Assembly (NCBI GenBank): GCA_964019695.1
Contig: OZ026516.1
Coordinates: forward strand, 103,478,368 to 103,542,367
Length of the DNA stretch: 64,000 nt
Reading direction: 5' to 3'
DNA from: Loripinus fragilis
Taxonomy: Eukaryota; Mollusca; Bivalvia; Lucinida; Lucinidae
In this document: positions 54,561 through 64,000 of the stretch, piece after piece
How positions within the stretch are numbered: position 1 is the first letter of the stretch
How the letters are laid out: the number at the start of each line of letters is the position of its first letter
Translations under genes and position numbers: made by a program
The notes under the pieces: model-generated
What the model was told of the DNA's origin: nothing
The model's database searches: none
The model's input: the letters and a program-made list of their open reading frames with translations, nothing else

Positions 54561-56284
54561 ACCTAGGTAAATGTTGGGTTTCATGTCTTCAAAGGGCACC
54601 TCGAACTTGAGATGTTGTTGGAGGTCCCAGGCTATGGCTTTCCCTGAGATCTCTTCGTCAGTGTTAGACAACAGTCCCATGTTTACACTACCACAAAGAT
54701 GGCCGTATTGCTGTCTTACCTAGGTAAATGTTGGGTTTCATGTCTTCAAAGGGCACATCAAACTTGAGATGTTGTTGGAAGTCCCAGGCTTTGGCTTTCC
54801 CTGAGATCTCTTCGTCAGTGTTAGACAACAGTCCCATGTTTACACTACCACCAAGATAACCTTAGTCTTGTCTTACCTAGGTAAATGTTGGGTTTCATGT
54901 CTTCAAAGGGCACATCAAACTTGAGATGTTGTTGAGAGTCCAAGGCTATGGCTTTCTCGGAGATCTCTTCATCAGTGTTAGACAACAGTCCCATGTTTAC
55001 ACTACCACCAAGATAACCTTAGTCTTGTCTTACCTAGGTAAATGGTGGGTTTCATGTCTTCAAAGGGCGCATCAAACTTGAGATGTTGTTGAGAGTCCAA
55101 GGCTATGGCTTTCTCGGAGATCTCTTCATCAGTGTTAGACAACAGTCCCATGTTTACACTACCACCAAGATAACCTTAGTCTTGTCTTACCTAGGTAAAT
55201 GGTGGGTTTCATGTCTTCAAAGGGCACATTAAACTTCAGATGTTGTTGGGAAACCCAGGCTATGGCTTTCTCCGAGATCTCTTCGTCAGTGTTAGACAAC
55301 AGTCCCATGTTTACACTACCACCAAGATAACCTTAGTCTTGTCTTACCTAGGTAAATGTTGGGTTTCATGTCTTCAAAGGGCACATCAAACTTGAGATGT
55401 TGTTGAGAGACCAAGGCTATGGCTTTCTCGGAGATCTCTTCATCAGTGTTAGACAACAGTCCCATGTTTACACTACCACCAAGATAACCTTAGTCTTGTC
55501 TTACCTAGGTAAATGGTGGGTTTCATGTCTTCAAAGGGCACATTAAACTTCAGATGGTGTTGGGAAACCCAGGCTATGGCTTTCTCCGAGATCTCTTCAT
55601 CAGAGTTAGACAACAGTCCCATGTTTACACTACCACCAAGATAACCTTAGTCTTGTCTTACCTAGGTAAATGTTGGGTTTCATGTCTTCAAAGGGCAATT
55701 CAAACGATGTTGTTGGGAAACCCAGGCTATGGCTTTCTCCGAGATCTCTTCATCAGTGTTAGACAACAGTCCCATGTTTACACTACCACCAAGATAACCT
55801 TAGTCTTGTCTTACCTAGGTAAATGTTGGGTTTCATGTCTTCAAAGGGCACATCAAACTTGAGATGGTGTTGGGAAACCCAGGCTATGGCTTTCTCTGAG
55901 ATCTCTTTGTCAGTGTTAGACAACAGTCCCATGTTTACACTACCACAAAGATGGCCGTATTGCTGTCTTACCTAGGTAAATGGTGGGTTTCATGTCTTCA
56001 AAGGGCACATCAAACTTGAGATGCTGTTGGGAAACCCAGGCTATGGCTTTCTCCGAGATCTCTTCATCAGTGTTAGACAACAGTCCCATGTTTACACTAC
56101 CACCAAGATGGCCTTAGTCTTTTCTTACCTAGATAAATGGTTGGTTTCATGTCTTCAAAGGGTACATCAAACTTGAGATGTTGTTGAGAGTCCCAGGCTA
56201 TGGCTTTCTCTGAGATCTCTTCATCAGTGTTAGACAACAGTCCCATGTTTACACTACCACCAAGATGGCCAAGATATTTCATAA
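54561..56284 (-). repeat. 11-unit ~157-bp tandem array of exon 3' end plus splice donor
   Basis: The CTAG|GTAAG donor motif recurs with its CCTAGG or CTAGAT core at 54561, 54718, 54875, 55032, 55189, 55346, 55503, 55660, 55813, 55970 and 56127. All steps are 157 bases except one of 153, caused by a 4-base loss. The rightmost unit is the authentic exon; ten more lie in the following intron. Each copy holds exon sequence from about GGHLGGSVN to the donor plus ~20 intron bases, but not the exon start or its acceptor. 157 is not a multiple of three. Units differ by few substitutions (KPTIYL or KPNIYL). Normal splicing from 56129 to 54285 would remove the extra copies. Confidence 0.93.
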
Positions 56285-56321
56285 TTCTCTTCTTCATTGT
56301 TGATAATTGAGACTGGTAGCT
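56129..56321 (-). CDS. PRKDC: PRKDC exon (human ~846-908), parent of the 157-bp array
   Basis: 193 bases after a CTCTTTTCCAG acceptor, ending at CTAG|GTAAGA with one base left over. It includes MKKRIMKYLGHLGGSVN and VPFEDMKPTIYL, matching human VVQMLGSLGGQIN and VPFREMKPVIFL. The left-over G joins AT of the next exon to give Asp, as in human FLDVFLP. Reading past the donor meets a stop after a few codons. Its 3' two-thirds plus donor is the source of the tandem array immediately to the left. Confidence 0.92.
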
Positions 56322-56353
56322 CTGGAAAAGAGGTAAATTTCTGAGCATTTTAT

Positions 56354-56757
56354 CAGGGTGCATACAGGCAAGTTTGAGTAAAATTCAAGGACTTCTCAAG
56401 ACTATCCTACAGTTTTCAAGGACTAAAATTTTAGAAAAAATCCTGATCTAAGTGTTAAAATTCTACATAAAAAATGCTAGACTGGGATAATGGAGAAATT
56501 AGTACTAGAAAAGTAGTATAAAATTGTTGTGCCTTTATTTTGTGCAGCATTTGCTGCACCAAATAATTGGCATAGCAGTATTATACTGATTTAGATCTTT
56601 ATCAACAGTGTTAAGTCCTACAGAAAATAGAAGAATTCAAGGCATTTTCAAGGCATTTGAGTGATTTTCCAGTACTTTTCAAGGAATATTTAATTTTCAA
56701 GGTCTTTTCAAGAAAGCCCTCTATATTCCAGTACTTTTCAAGCCTGTGCGAACCCTG
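56354..56757. mobile_element. hAT-like CAGGGTGCATAC MITE
   Basis: CAGGGTGCATACAGGC at left and GCCTGTGCGAACCCTG at right; TTCAAGGACTT words near both ends. Starts ~33 bases upstream of the acceptor of the PRKDC exon at 56321. Confidence 0.75.
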
Positions 56758-56789
56758 TTAATCATCACACAAAGCAAGTCATCAGCGGG

Positions 56790-56985
56790 TTAACCCTTTG
56801 CATGGTACGAAATTATGCATATTAAAGTGTCGTCTACCAAGGTTGTCTGCTGCATTTAGTTGCTAAGTTCACAGACTAATTAAAGCATACAGACACAGTG
56901 TAGACCCTGATCAGACTGCTCCCACAGGAGCAGTCTGATCTGGGTCCACACTGTTTCTTACAGAGACTTTTTAAAATGACCAGCA
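56790..56985. mobile_element. Palindromic MITE, family K
   Basis: CAGTGTAGACCCTGATCAGAC mirrored by GTCTGATCTGGGTCCACACTG around 56920. Confidence 0.72.
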
Positions 56986-57084
56986 GACCATATTTAGTCA
57001 CAATGAAAAAAGTCAATAAGCAATGCTTATTAGATACCCCCCGCACAGTAAGATTCAGTGAAAAACCCTGCACAGTAAGATTCA

Positions 57085-57650
57085 GAAGGCACCATCTATG
57101 CATATTCAAAAGCCTTTTTAGGGAAAAATGTCTAAGTTCTCATAGCTGTAATTTTGTCAAAAATTATTTTTTCTGAACCCAACTCCTTCATGCATATGTT
57201 CAATGTGTCTACATTGTATATGCAAAGTATCAAATTGCTCCATCAAAAGCTGTAGTAGGAGTTGATCGGCCCATGAAGGCACCATCTATGCATATACAAA
57301 AGCCCTACTAGGGAAAAATTGTTAGTTTTCACAGCTGTAATTTTGACAAAAATTATTTTTTCTGAACCAAACTCCTTCATGCATATGTTCAATGTGTCAA
57401 CATTGTATAGGAAAAGTATCAAATTGCTCCATCAAAAGCTGTGGTAGGAGTTGATCGGCCCATGAAGGCACCATCTATGCATATACAAAATCCCTATTAG
57501 GGAAAAATTGTCTAAGTTCTCACAGCTGTAATTTAGTCAAAAATTATTTTTTCTGAACCAAACTCCTTCATGCATATGTTCAATGTGTCTACATTGTATA
57601 GGCAAAGTATCAAACTGTTCCATCAAAAGCTGTGGTAGGAGTTGATCAGC
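57085..57650 (+). repeat. ~190-bp tandem repeat, three units
   Basis: AAGGCACCATCTATGCATAT recurs at 57087, 57277 and 57466. Probably the core of the pearl-like element whose right end follows. Confidence 0.88.
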
Positions 57651-58187
57651 CCGTGTATGGCCTATAATAGCATAAGCATAAAACCCTATATTAAAAGCCA
57701 TTTAGAACTACACAGGGAAATAGCTCTAATAGAATTGGCCCCTAGCCCTTACTTTTTTGTCTAAAGTATTTGTCTTGCATATATGAACATGTTTGCAAGG
57801 TTTGATGAAAATCCAGCAATGACTCTTCAAGTTATTAAAAAAACAAAACGTTACGGACGGACGGACGGATGCACGGACAACGTGAAAACAGTATACCCCA
57901 CCACCCGTGTATGGCCTATAATAGCATAAGCATAAAACCCTACATTAAAAGCCATTTAGAACTACAAAGGGAAATAACTCTAATAGAATTGGCCCCTAGC
58001 CCTTACTTTTTTGTCTAAAGTATTTGTCTTGCATATATGAACATGTTTGCAAGGTTTGATGAAAATCCAGCAATGACTCTTCAAGTTATTAAAAAAACAA
58101 AACGTTACGGACGGACGGACGGATGCACGGACAACGTGAAAACAGTATACCCCACCACAAACAAAGTTTGCGGGGGGTATAATTAGC
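57651..58187 (+). mobile_element. Pearl-like right end, 254-bp direct duplication
   Basis: CCGTGTATGGCCTATAATAG at 57651 and 57905. Each unit carries ACGGACGGACGGATGCACGG. Only the second continues into the terminal hairpin CCCACCACAAACAAAGTTTGCGGGG and GTATAATTAG. Confidence 0.85.
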
Positions 58188-58639
58188 AGCCGAAGTGTAA
58201 ACACTGAAGTTTACTTCTATGTGATTAATTACAGGTCAAATTTTTTTACCCTATTTGTCCCTTTAAGAGTCTGCAGTGTGTAGAAATTGTTAAAACTGAG
58301 CACCTTTTAGGAATGGTTAGAATCAGACTAAAGAGCATCTAGGAAAAAGGATTTAACACTTTTGGGAACTCATAATGTCATGATAACCTTGACAAAAATG
58401 CAATCTTTCATCAATATATTGTCCACTTTCAAGGAAAATCCCATTTAAAAGGTCATAGGATAAACAGAATCTTACACTTTTAGTCATTAAATGTGAAATT
58501 CATTAAATCTTCTTAGCTTTGTTAAATAAATTTCATATGAAATGACCTCAAAATCCTCAACAACACAAGTACTATTGAACAATCCAACTGTCGGCAATTA
58601 TGTGTTTACAAAATTCTAATTATTTACTTATTCATCATC

Positions 58640-58755
58640 AGTTTCAAAATTTGTTTTGGGTGCTCGAAATAGCGGTCTCATTGAGTACCCACAACAAATG
58701 TTTGGAATGAGAAATGAGAAAAATAATTTTTAATTACACACTCTTATCTAAGGCC
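58640..58755. mobile_element. Palindromic MITE, family C, shortened
   Basis: TTGTTTTGGGTGCTCGAAAT and GAGTACCCACAACAAATG arms; ends ~18 bases from the donor side of the exon at 58774. Confidence 0.65.
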
Positions 58756-58773
58756 TGATCAAAATATCCTTAC

Positions 58774-58921
58774 CTGTGCAGAAGTATCTTTCTTTCCTTT
58801 GATGAGTCTAACCGATAGTTTCTTCCGACCTCTTCCTGTTTTACTCTTAGTCACATTCACGCTAACATCATCTGCTCCTGTTGATAGAATATTTCTGAAT
58901 TCAGACTTAACCTTTTGTATA
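58774..58921 (-). CDS. PRKDC: PRKDC exon, basic linker (human ~826-845)
   Basis: Acceptor taken as TTTCCAG and donor as CAG|GTAAGG; it ends in phase 0 exactly where the next exon begins. The middle is rich in Lys and Arg (KSKTGRGRKKLSVRL, then KGKK) and is longer than the human linker KHLKKTKNLSSN. Alignment is weak here, so the 5' boundary is uncertain: an internal TTCAG at about 58898 is an alternative acceptor. The region corresponds to a linker in the arm solenoid. Confidence 0.65.
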
Positions 58922-59014
58922 CTGGAAACCCTTACACAGGTATAATTTTGACATTTCACAGGGTGTGCACTATTTGCTTAGACAAAAACAATCTTCAGAG
59001 AAACAGATGTTATT

Positions 59015-59320
59015 TGGAAAGTCTAATCTGTAACCCCTCAGGGGACAAAAATTCCATTTGTCCGCTCGTTATTACGAGTAAAATCTAGAATGGACAAGTA
59101 ATTAATCTCAAAACACTTGACCTGTAGGACGAGTGCTTTAAAGGGTGAGTGCTTTGGAAAGAATTACTAGAGGAAGTCATATCACATATTACCCACTTGT
59201 GTTCTTTATTGCCTATGCTTTTAAAGGACAAATGCATGTGTTTGCAGGACGAGTGAAAATTGTAAGTAACTCGTCCTGCAGGACAAGTGCAATATTGAAA
59301 TATTGTTGTCCCCTGCCCCT
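59015..59320. mobile_element. Repeat with GGACGAGTG / ACTCGTCC words
   Basis: ACTCGTCCTGCAGGACAAGT near 59270 is palindromic. Related by words to the ends of 27104-27924. Confidence 0.55.
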
Positions 59321-59820
59321 AAATATGTAAATTGAACTATTGCATCAAACCAGATGGAGGAATTCACTAGTATAAAAAAACGTTACATAAAATGTTTTGG
59401 CCAGCCCATGAAAAAATAGTAGTGCCTAATTTTGCTCAAAGTTGGCATGCTGAATACCATCTGCTCCTACTTCCATACTTTGTGTAAGCGAGCAGGGTAG
59501 ACTTACCCAGAATGCCACAGGTTGCCTATGTGTGAAGTCTCATTTTATTTACCCCTTACCTGACTGACCCCTTAAGAACAATTGGCTATACCAATCAAAT
59601 TAATTCATGATCATCTTTATCTAAATGTATACATAACTTATAACAATCAACACTTTTTGTTATTGTTTCAACAAATGTTTAGTTTTGGTAATCAGATTTT
59701 AATCCTCCACAAAATAAAAGACGAGTCAGAATTAGCTAATGAGCCAGTACAAGTAGAAACCAATAAAATGATCAGTGTGCTCAGTGACATTGACCCAGTC
59801 AGATGAGATTCTTCACTCTG
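59321..59820. other. Intron, unassigned
   Basis: A coding-looking plus-strand stretch near 59700-59806 (KDESELANEPVQVE) has no identifiable family; it is not PRKDC. Confidence 0.35.
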
Positions 59821-59824
59821 TCAT

Positions 59825-60005
59825 AGGTTTAGATAAACAAACTTTTGAGCGCAAGATTGTAAATGTTTTCTTACCTATTAGTTTAATCATATGTTTTGGG
59901 TGCTCAAAAGAACCGTCTCATTGAGACAGTTTGAGCAACCATAACATATGTTTTGGTTTAGAAATAAGAAAAACACTTTTTCGATACAAACTATTAACTA
60001 AAGGC
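59825..60005. mobile_element. Palindromic MITE, family C
   Basis: GGTGCTCAAAAGAACCGTCTC with mirrored AGACAGTTTGAGCAACC, lacking a few bases of the right arm. Confidence 0.72.
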
Positions 60006-60032
60006 CTGCTCTGTACTCATCAAGGAGCTAAG

Positions 60033-60225
60033 TTTTGTGTGTTTGATTTGATTTTTTACGTCCCATCAATAATTGTTCAGTTATGTAGGGACGGGTCTTC
60101 CTGGGTTGAACCATGATTAATGTGTCTTGCTCAAGGACACAACACAGTGACACCTGTGAGGCTTGAACCCGCGGCCCCTCAGTCTGGAGTCAAGCACTCT
60201 ACCACTGAGCCACTGCCCTCCCTTT
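60033..60225 (-). mobile_element. tRNA-headed SINE copy 9
   Basis: Target duplication AAGGAGCTAAG (60022 and 60226); internal deletion of the GTACTAAGCTA block. Confidence 0.88.
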
Positions 60226-60414
60226 AAGGAGCTAAGGTATGGACTCTCATCCAATAAAGAACTGGGATGTGTGCATAAATGCACAGGTTTCATATTTTGT
60301 ACATTTCTCACAACTGTAACAACAAAATAGAACTAAAACGTAAAGAAGTTTCATTTTTTAAACATGTTGTCAGCTCAACTTGAAAGTAATGGTAATCGAT
60401 TTTGACTAAACACT

Positions 60415-60745
60415 TTTATCACATGATGTCGCGTCTGGGAGTAAAATAACGCCATGCAATAAAATTGATAAATCACTAGTGGTTTACAGATTTAGTAACT
60501 TAATGTAATGACGTCCATTATAACGTTGCGTAAAAGATGGCAAAATCTTCACATTTTCAAGCCAAAAATGAGATTTTTTAAGTAATTTTAATGCCATGTG
60601 ATAAATAGAATCTATTATTCATACTCCTGTATTATTGAATTTCTCAAACTCGTTGCGAAAAAGTGATAAAATGCTCGACAAGTCTCACATTTTTTCTCTT
60701 TTCCTCAACTCGTTAAAACATGAGCACTCATGTAAGATCGTCTAA
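60415..60745. mobile_element. Palindromic MITE, family H
   Basis: ATGATGTCGCGTCTGGGAGT start, GAGCACTCATGTAAGATCG end. Confidence 0.7.
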
Positions 60746-60779
60746 GTAAAGAATGGCAAATCTACCTACAACAGATACC

Positions 60780-60920
60780 AACCGGCCCTATGGAAATTTT
60801 GTACATTTTCTTTTATTAAAAAAAAATCACAATTTTGATGGGTATGGCGGCCCTTGGTTTGAATCTTTAAGAAGAACAGGTCCTCATACTGCCACTGGCA
60901 CCAAACTCATGATTACTCAA
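60780..60920. repeat. Inverted-repeat-bounded segment
   Basis: ACCGGCCCTATGG at left, CCCATAGGGCCAGTT at right, ~110 bases between. Possibly a small MITE. Confidence 0.5.
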
Positions 60921-60959
60921 CCCATAGGGCCAGTTAAGCAAAAAAAAAATTAGCGTAAA

Positions 60960-61085
60960 ATTGCGATTATTTTCTTATCCATCAGTTTAAACATGTGTCT
61001 CATCCAGACGGTTCTTTTGAGTACCCACAACATATGTTTTGGTTGAGTAATAAGAAAAAAAATATTGAGTTACGCTCTCATATCT
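60960..61085. mobile_element. Palindromic MITE, family C, left arm decayed
   Basis: GACGGTTCTTTTGAGTACCC and CATATGTTTTGGTTGAG right arm. Confidence 0.6.
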
Positions 61086-61153
61086 GGGGGCCTGCTTTAC
61101 CCCCTTCTAATTCACAAATTTATTTGCTATTTTATGAGAAGCATATAGCATAC

Positions 61154-61310
61154 CTTGATCTGTTGTTTTCAAGAAACTATCCAAGCAAGGCAGTATTTTA
61201 GGATAGAAAGGCAACATCACATGACTAGGTAAAGATGAAGACCAGAATTCCAAGGCATCCATGGCAACCATAGCTAGAGGGAGGTAACTCAATCCAAGGC
61301 TCAATGTCAC
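61154..61310 (-). CDS. PRKDC: PRKDC exon (human ~754-805)
   Basis: 157 bases starting in phase 0 after a CATAG acceptor and ending one base into a codon at CAAG|GTATGC. It encodes [36 protein letters not shown] in two blocks, matching human [30 protein letters not shown]. Its end phase does not fit the start of the next exon found to the left, so one short exon is missing between them. Confidence 0.9.
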
Positions 61311-61424
61311 CTATGGTAAGAAGAAATCTTGAACAGTGTTACATCAAGCATCCATTATAGGTATTAAATACAGAAAAAAGAATTACAAGACTTTTTAACC
61401 CCATCCAGCCACTATTTTATGTCC

Positions 61425-61555
61425 TGATGATGTTGTCTACTTTTTACGTCTGCTGCATATATTCAAATGAACTTCAGACTAGATTTTTTCATGGAAGCAA
61501 ACAATATAGGCTACCTACGAACATAAGCAGACAAGAAGAGCAGAGGACAAATGTC
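61425..61555. mobile_element. Palindromic MITE, family F
   Basis: TTTTTACGTCTGCTGCATAT start, GACTAGATTTTTTCATGGAAG centre. Confidence 0.6.
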
Positions 61556-61694
61556 CTAAATGGTGGGCTTAGGGTTAGTAATCTTTACCCCCCCCACCCC
61601 CCCCCCCCCCAATTTTTCTTAATCATATTCATTTATATAGTCATTGTTATGTTGGTGACACCATCATGTTATGTCGCACCTCAGCATCTTCAGG

Positions 61695-61910
61695 AACTTC
61701 GGGAGTCTTTTTTTTCAAATAAAACTGTGGAATTTGCCAATGAGCAAGAAAAGAATCTATTATTCACAAGTGTGAGGGTGGGATAGAAAAATCCTTCCCT
61801 CAGAATCAGCATTTGTCATCACCTTGCAAGCCTCATGATGCCAAACAGTGATCCTCCGGACAGATTTTTCTATCCCAATCTCACTCTTAGATAGATTCTT
61901 ATTATGTTAG
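61695..61910. mobile_element. Palindromic MITE, family I
   Basis: GAGCAAGAAAAGAATCTATT mirrored by TAGATAGATTCTTATTATG; shares GTTTGTCATCACcTTGCAAG-type centre with 49490-49690. Confidence 0.65.
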
Positions 61911-61924
61911 CATTCCATCATTAA

Positions 61925-62165
61925 CCCGTAAAGCGCAAAAAAAAAGTGCATCTGAAAATGTCGTCTGCTGAAGTCGTCTGCTGCAAATAATTACCTAATA
62001 TTAGTGATGAATTAAGTATGGAAGCAAACAGTGTGGACCCAGAACAGACTGCTCCTGCAGTCTGATCTGGGTCCACACTGTTTGCCATAGAGGCTTCTTA
62101 AACATTTCAGCAGATGAGAAAAGCAGACGACTTTTGTTGCGATTGTCCAATTAAGGGTTAAATTC
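61925..62165. mobile_element. Palindromic MITE, family K
   Basis: CAAACAGTGTGGACCCAGAAC mirrored by GATCTGGGTCCACACTGTTTG; outer TTAACCCGTAAAGCGCA / TTAAGGGTTAA. Confidence 0.75.
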
Positions 62166-62633
62166 AGGCTCCTGACTAGTTATTCAAGTGTTTCAATAAA
62201 CTTAACAAAGACATTTTTAAAAGGAATATGGAGATCTGTTTTTTTTTTAACTTCTTGGAGCTGACTTAGTTACATTCAAACAACAAAGGCGCAGACCAGC
62301 CTGAGCTTCTGTGCAGTCTGTTCAGTGCCTTTGTTATTCGCTGTCTGGAAAGTATATCTCAAACTTGCTTCATACATAATTTCAAAATTCTAATGTACTT
62401 GCAAATCTAACAAGACGCCTGATTGGATAACGTCATAAATTTGCGGCAGTTTATCCTGCGATATACCGTTGCAAACTCGACATCATTACGTAAAGTCCCT
62501 TTGCATTGGTTGACAAGTGAATACAAGCAGCTGGGAAGTGGTTTTATGCAGCTGGAAGCCCCAAGACGTAGGTGCAACATAGTACATTTTCACTGTTTAT
62601 TTGAAGGAAAAATGTTAACAGTGCATTAGAATG

Positions 62634-62782
62634 GAGATAACCATATTCAAAATTTTCATTTGGGGAGATATATTGTCGGATATAGGTTCGGAAAAGTGTG
62701 TTTAACAGCTCCGCTTACGTGTCGCTGTAAAACTAAATTTTCTACCTCCCAAAATGAAAATTTTGAATACAGTTATCCCCTA
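62634..62782. repeat. Inverted-repeat MITE ~150 bp
   Basis: GGAGATAACCATATTCAAAAT and CAAAATTTTCATTTGGGGAG mirrored by CTCCCAAAATGAAAATTTTG and AATACAGTTATCCCC. Confidence 0.75.
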
Positions 62783-62909
62783 ATTCTAGCTAGTCTGTGT
62801 AGTTGAGCAGGGTGGTTTTAGCATGACCTGGTCGGAAACCCTGAAGACAGGTTTTCTCGCAATCAGGCCCCAAAAAAGGAAAAAAAATTTTATTGTCAGC
62901 AGTGAATAC

Positions 62910-63029
62910 CTGAATAGCAGGAACAACATCCTCCATCTGTTCTGAGATCACTTCTTTAGGGAGAGATAAGATGAAGGTCAAACATGAGGCTAGAAGGTCA
63001 TCTCTGTATTGCTTCATTCTCACGAGAAC
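62910..63029 (-). CDS. PRKDC: PRKDC exon (human ~714-753)
   Basis: Forty codons, phase 0 at both ends. It is preceded by a TTTTCCCCCAG acceptor and followed by CAG|GTATTC. The product contains RMKQYRDDLLASCLTF and ends VVPAIQ, close to human KMKQYKDELLASCLTF..YVPALQ. It forms alpha-solenoid HEAT helices of the N-terminal arm. The reading frame runs on into the intron but homology stops at the donor. Confidence 0.9.
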
Positions 63030-63742
63030 CTGGGGGAAAATACATAATAAAGATATTACGTGCCGAAATTAACAACAATGGCGGACTGCGAGTTCAATTA
63101 CCGACTAGCAATTAGCAAGTCTTAGTGTTGTTTTGCGAAATGATGGGGAAATCAATGTCATTGACCATGCAAGAGTTGTCAAAACATTCCGAGACCCTCT
63201 GTCAAGTTTGAGCGATTACTAATCGGTTATATATCGAAATGCAAGGACCGATTATCGATTAGCATTGTGGCTTCGATTAGCCAGCCCTAATCTACACTGT
63301 GAGTTTGCCAACGGATCCATTTAGGAGTAGTCAGTATACAAAGGGTCAACATGTCATTGAAATGCTGATGTCAGTATATAACTTTTAGACATATTCATGA
63401 ACCACTGATTGCTTGCCTTACGAACTGTGGAAATGAAAAGGTATACATGAAAAAGAATCTATCATGTGTGTAACTTACTGTAAGGGGGCAAAATACCCTT
63501 CTTGCACACCAGATAAGGATATCCGAGATTTTACCTAGGTATAGAAATTCTTTTCTTGCACACCAGAAGTTTTTTTATTTTATTTTTTACCTGTATTAGC
63601 AAAGCTTATCTCATTTATCTATAAATCGTAGACCAGTGGGCAAGATAAGAAAGTGATTGGCATGCAAACATTTGTTGATAAAAGATATCCAAACAGTCCA
63701 ATTAGCAAGAATCATGTTTTATTCAAATATCAAAGGAAGATA
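63030..63742. other. Intron, no recognised feature
   Basis: CTTGCACACCAGA recurs at ~63501 and ~63554; otherwise unassigned. Confidence 0.4.
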
Positions 63743-63949
63743 CAGTAAAACCTGTCTTAAGCGACCACTCAAAAAGAGCACAAAAAATTGTTTTTCAATA
63801 CTGATTATCACTTTAACGCAGGTCAAAAGTATTGCAGAATGCTCCAAGGGGAGCATTCTGCAATACTTTCGACCTTCATTAAGCTACCATTTTCTATTAA
63901 GACCTTTGTTTTGTCTATTTTTAAGTGACCCCTTAAGACTGTTTTACTG
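63743..63949. mobile_element. CAGTAAAACCTGTC MITE, family J
   Basis: CAGTAAAACCTGTCTTAAGC / TTAAGACTGTTTTACTG ends, TA at 63741-63742 and 63950-63951, central GCAGAATGCTCCAAGGGGAGC hairpin. Ends ~17 bases from the donor at 63966. Confidence 0.88.
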
Positions 63950-63966
63950 TACAGTCAAAAACCCAC

Positions 63967-64000
63967 CTCTTTAGAGAATTTTTTCACTAGCATGTAGCAT
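63967..64000 (-). CDS. PRKDC: PRKDC exon, cut by the window edge (human ~703-713)
   Basis: Only the last 34 bases of this exon are in the window. They end at a GAG|GTGGGT donor in phase 0 and read CYMLVKKFSKE, matching human CFALFVKFGKE just before the KMKQY segment of the next exon. The acceptor lies beyond base 64000. Confidence 0.72.

Larger units (their letters stand above)
1990..64000 (-). other. PRKDC: PRKDC (DNA-PKcs) gene, internal part
   Basis: DNA-PKcs is the giant PI3K-like kinase that Ku recruits to DNA double-strand ends in non-homologous end joining. The exons here align collinearly with human residues ~703-1858 (recalled sequence), and intron phases chain correctly across all junctions but one. 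Diagnostic identical blocks are SDRQTKVAACELLHS, MQLIHWFT and CGRPQTECRH. Only HEAT-repeat scaffold is encoded; the FAT and kinase regions and the N-terminus lie outside the window. Human phosphosites T946 and S1003 fall in aligned regions but are Ala and Asn here. One short exon (human ~806-825) was not found. ATM, ATR and mTOR lack these blocks, so the assignment is firm. Confidence 0.93.

Noticed and set aside
60117..60311. Minus-strand frame considered for the missing PRKDC exon
   Set aside because: Start phase fits but there is no donor and the frame runs into a SINE; no homology.

Overview
Animal nuclear DNA carrying a long internal stretch of one very large, intron-rich gene on the minus strand. 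Conceptual translation of 27 exon positions (29 exon copies), each bounded by GT..AG and joined in consistent phase except at one place, aligns in order with the human DNA-dependent protein kinase catalytic subunit (DNA-PKcs, PRKDC), from about human residue 703 at the right edge to about residue 1858 near the left edge. Human positions are from memory of that protein. This is the HEAT-repeat solenoid (end of the N-terminal arm and first half of the circular cradle). The kinase domain lies further left, outside the window. The repeats (tRNA-headed SINEs, pearl-like tandem elements ending in ACGG microsatellite plus hairpin, many palindromic MITEs) suggest a bivalve mollusc. The species cannot be named from the sequence.

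Layout in transcript order, right to left. 64.0-56.1 kb: exons for human ~703-908, with one short exon (human ~806-825) not located. 56.3-52.9 kb: two tandem exon expansions flank one normal exon. One is an 11-unit, ~157-bp array made of the 3' part of an exon plus its splice donor. The other is three nearly identical in-frame copies of a whole 108-bp exon separated by only 24 bp. 52.0-40.1 kb: ten closely spaced exons. 36.5-20.3 kb: six exons in long introns. 12.6, 7.6, 4.9 and 2.1 kb: the last four exons, in repeat-filled introns.

No second protein-coding gene, tRNA, rRNA or CRISPR was found. Almost everything between exons is transposon-derived: at least 13 SINE copies (nine with visible 10-15 bp target-site duplications), about 45 palindromic MITEs in about ten families, a pogo-like nest (9.07-10.89 kb), a 6.2-kb TIR element with GCAGCTTT satellites at both ends inside a split MITE (12.87-19.08 kb), a 3.5-kb TIR element (22.7-26.2 kb), a Harbinger-like element with TTA target duplication (36.7-39.0 kb), a 592-bp element with a perfect 9-bp duplication (15.8-16.4 kb), and six pearl-like 3' ends all in the same orientation.

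The most unusual signals are the two exon arrays inside PRKDC, a SINE inserted 17 bases from a PRKDC splice acceptor so that its tail now supplies the branch-point region, and the satellite-ended 6.2-kb element.
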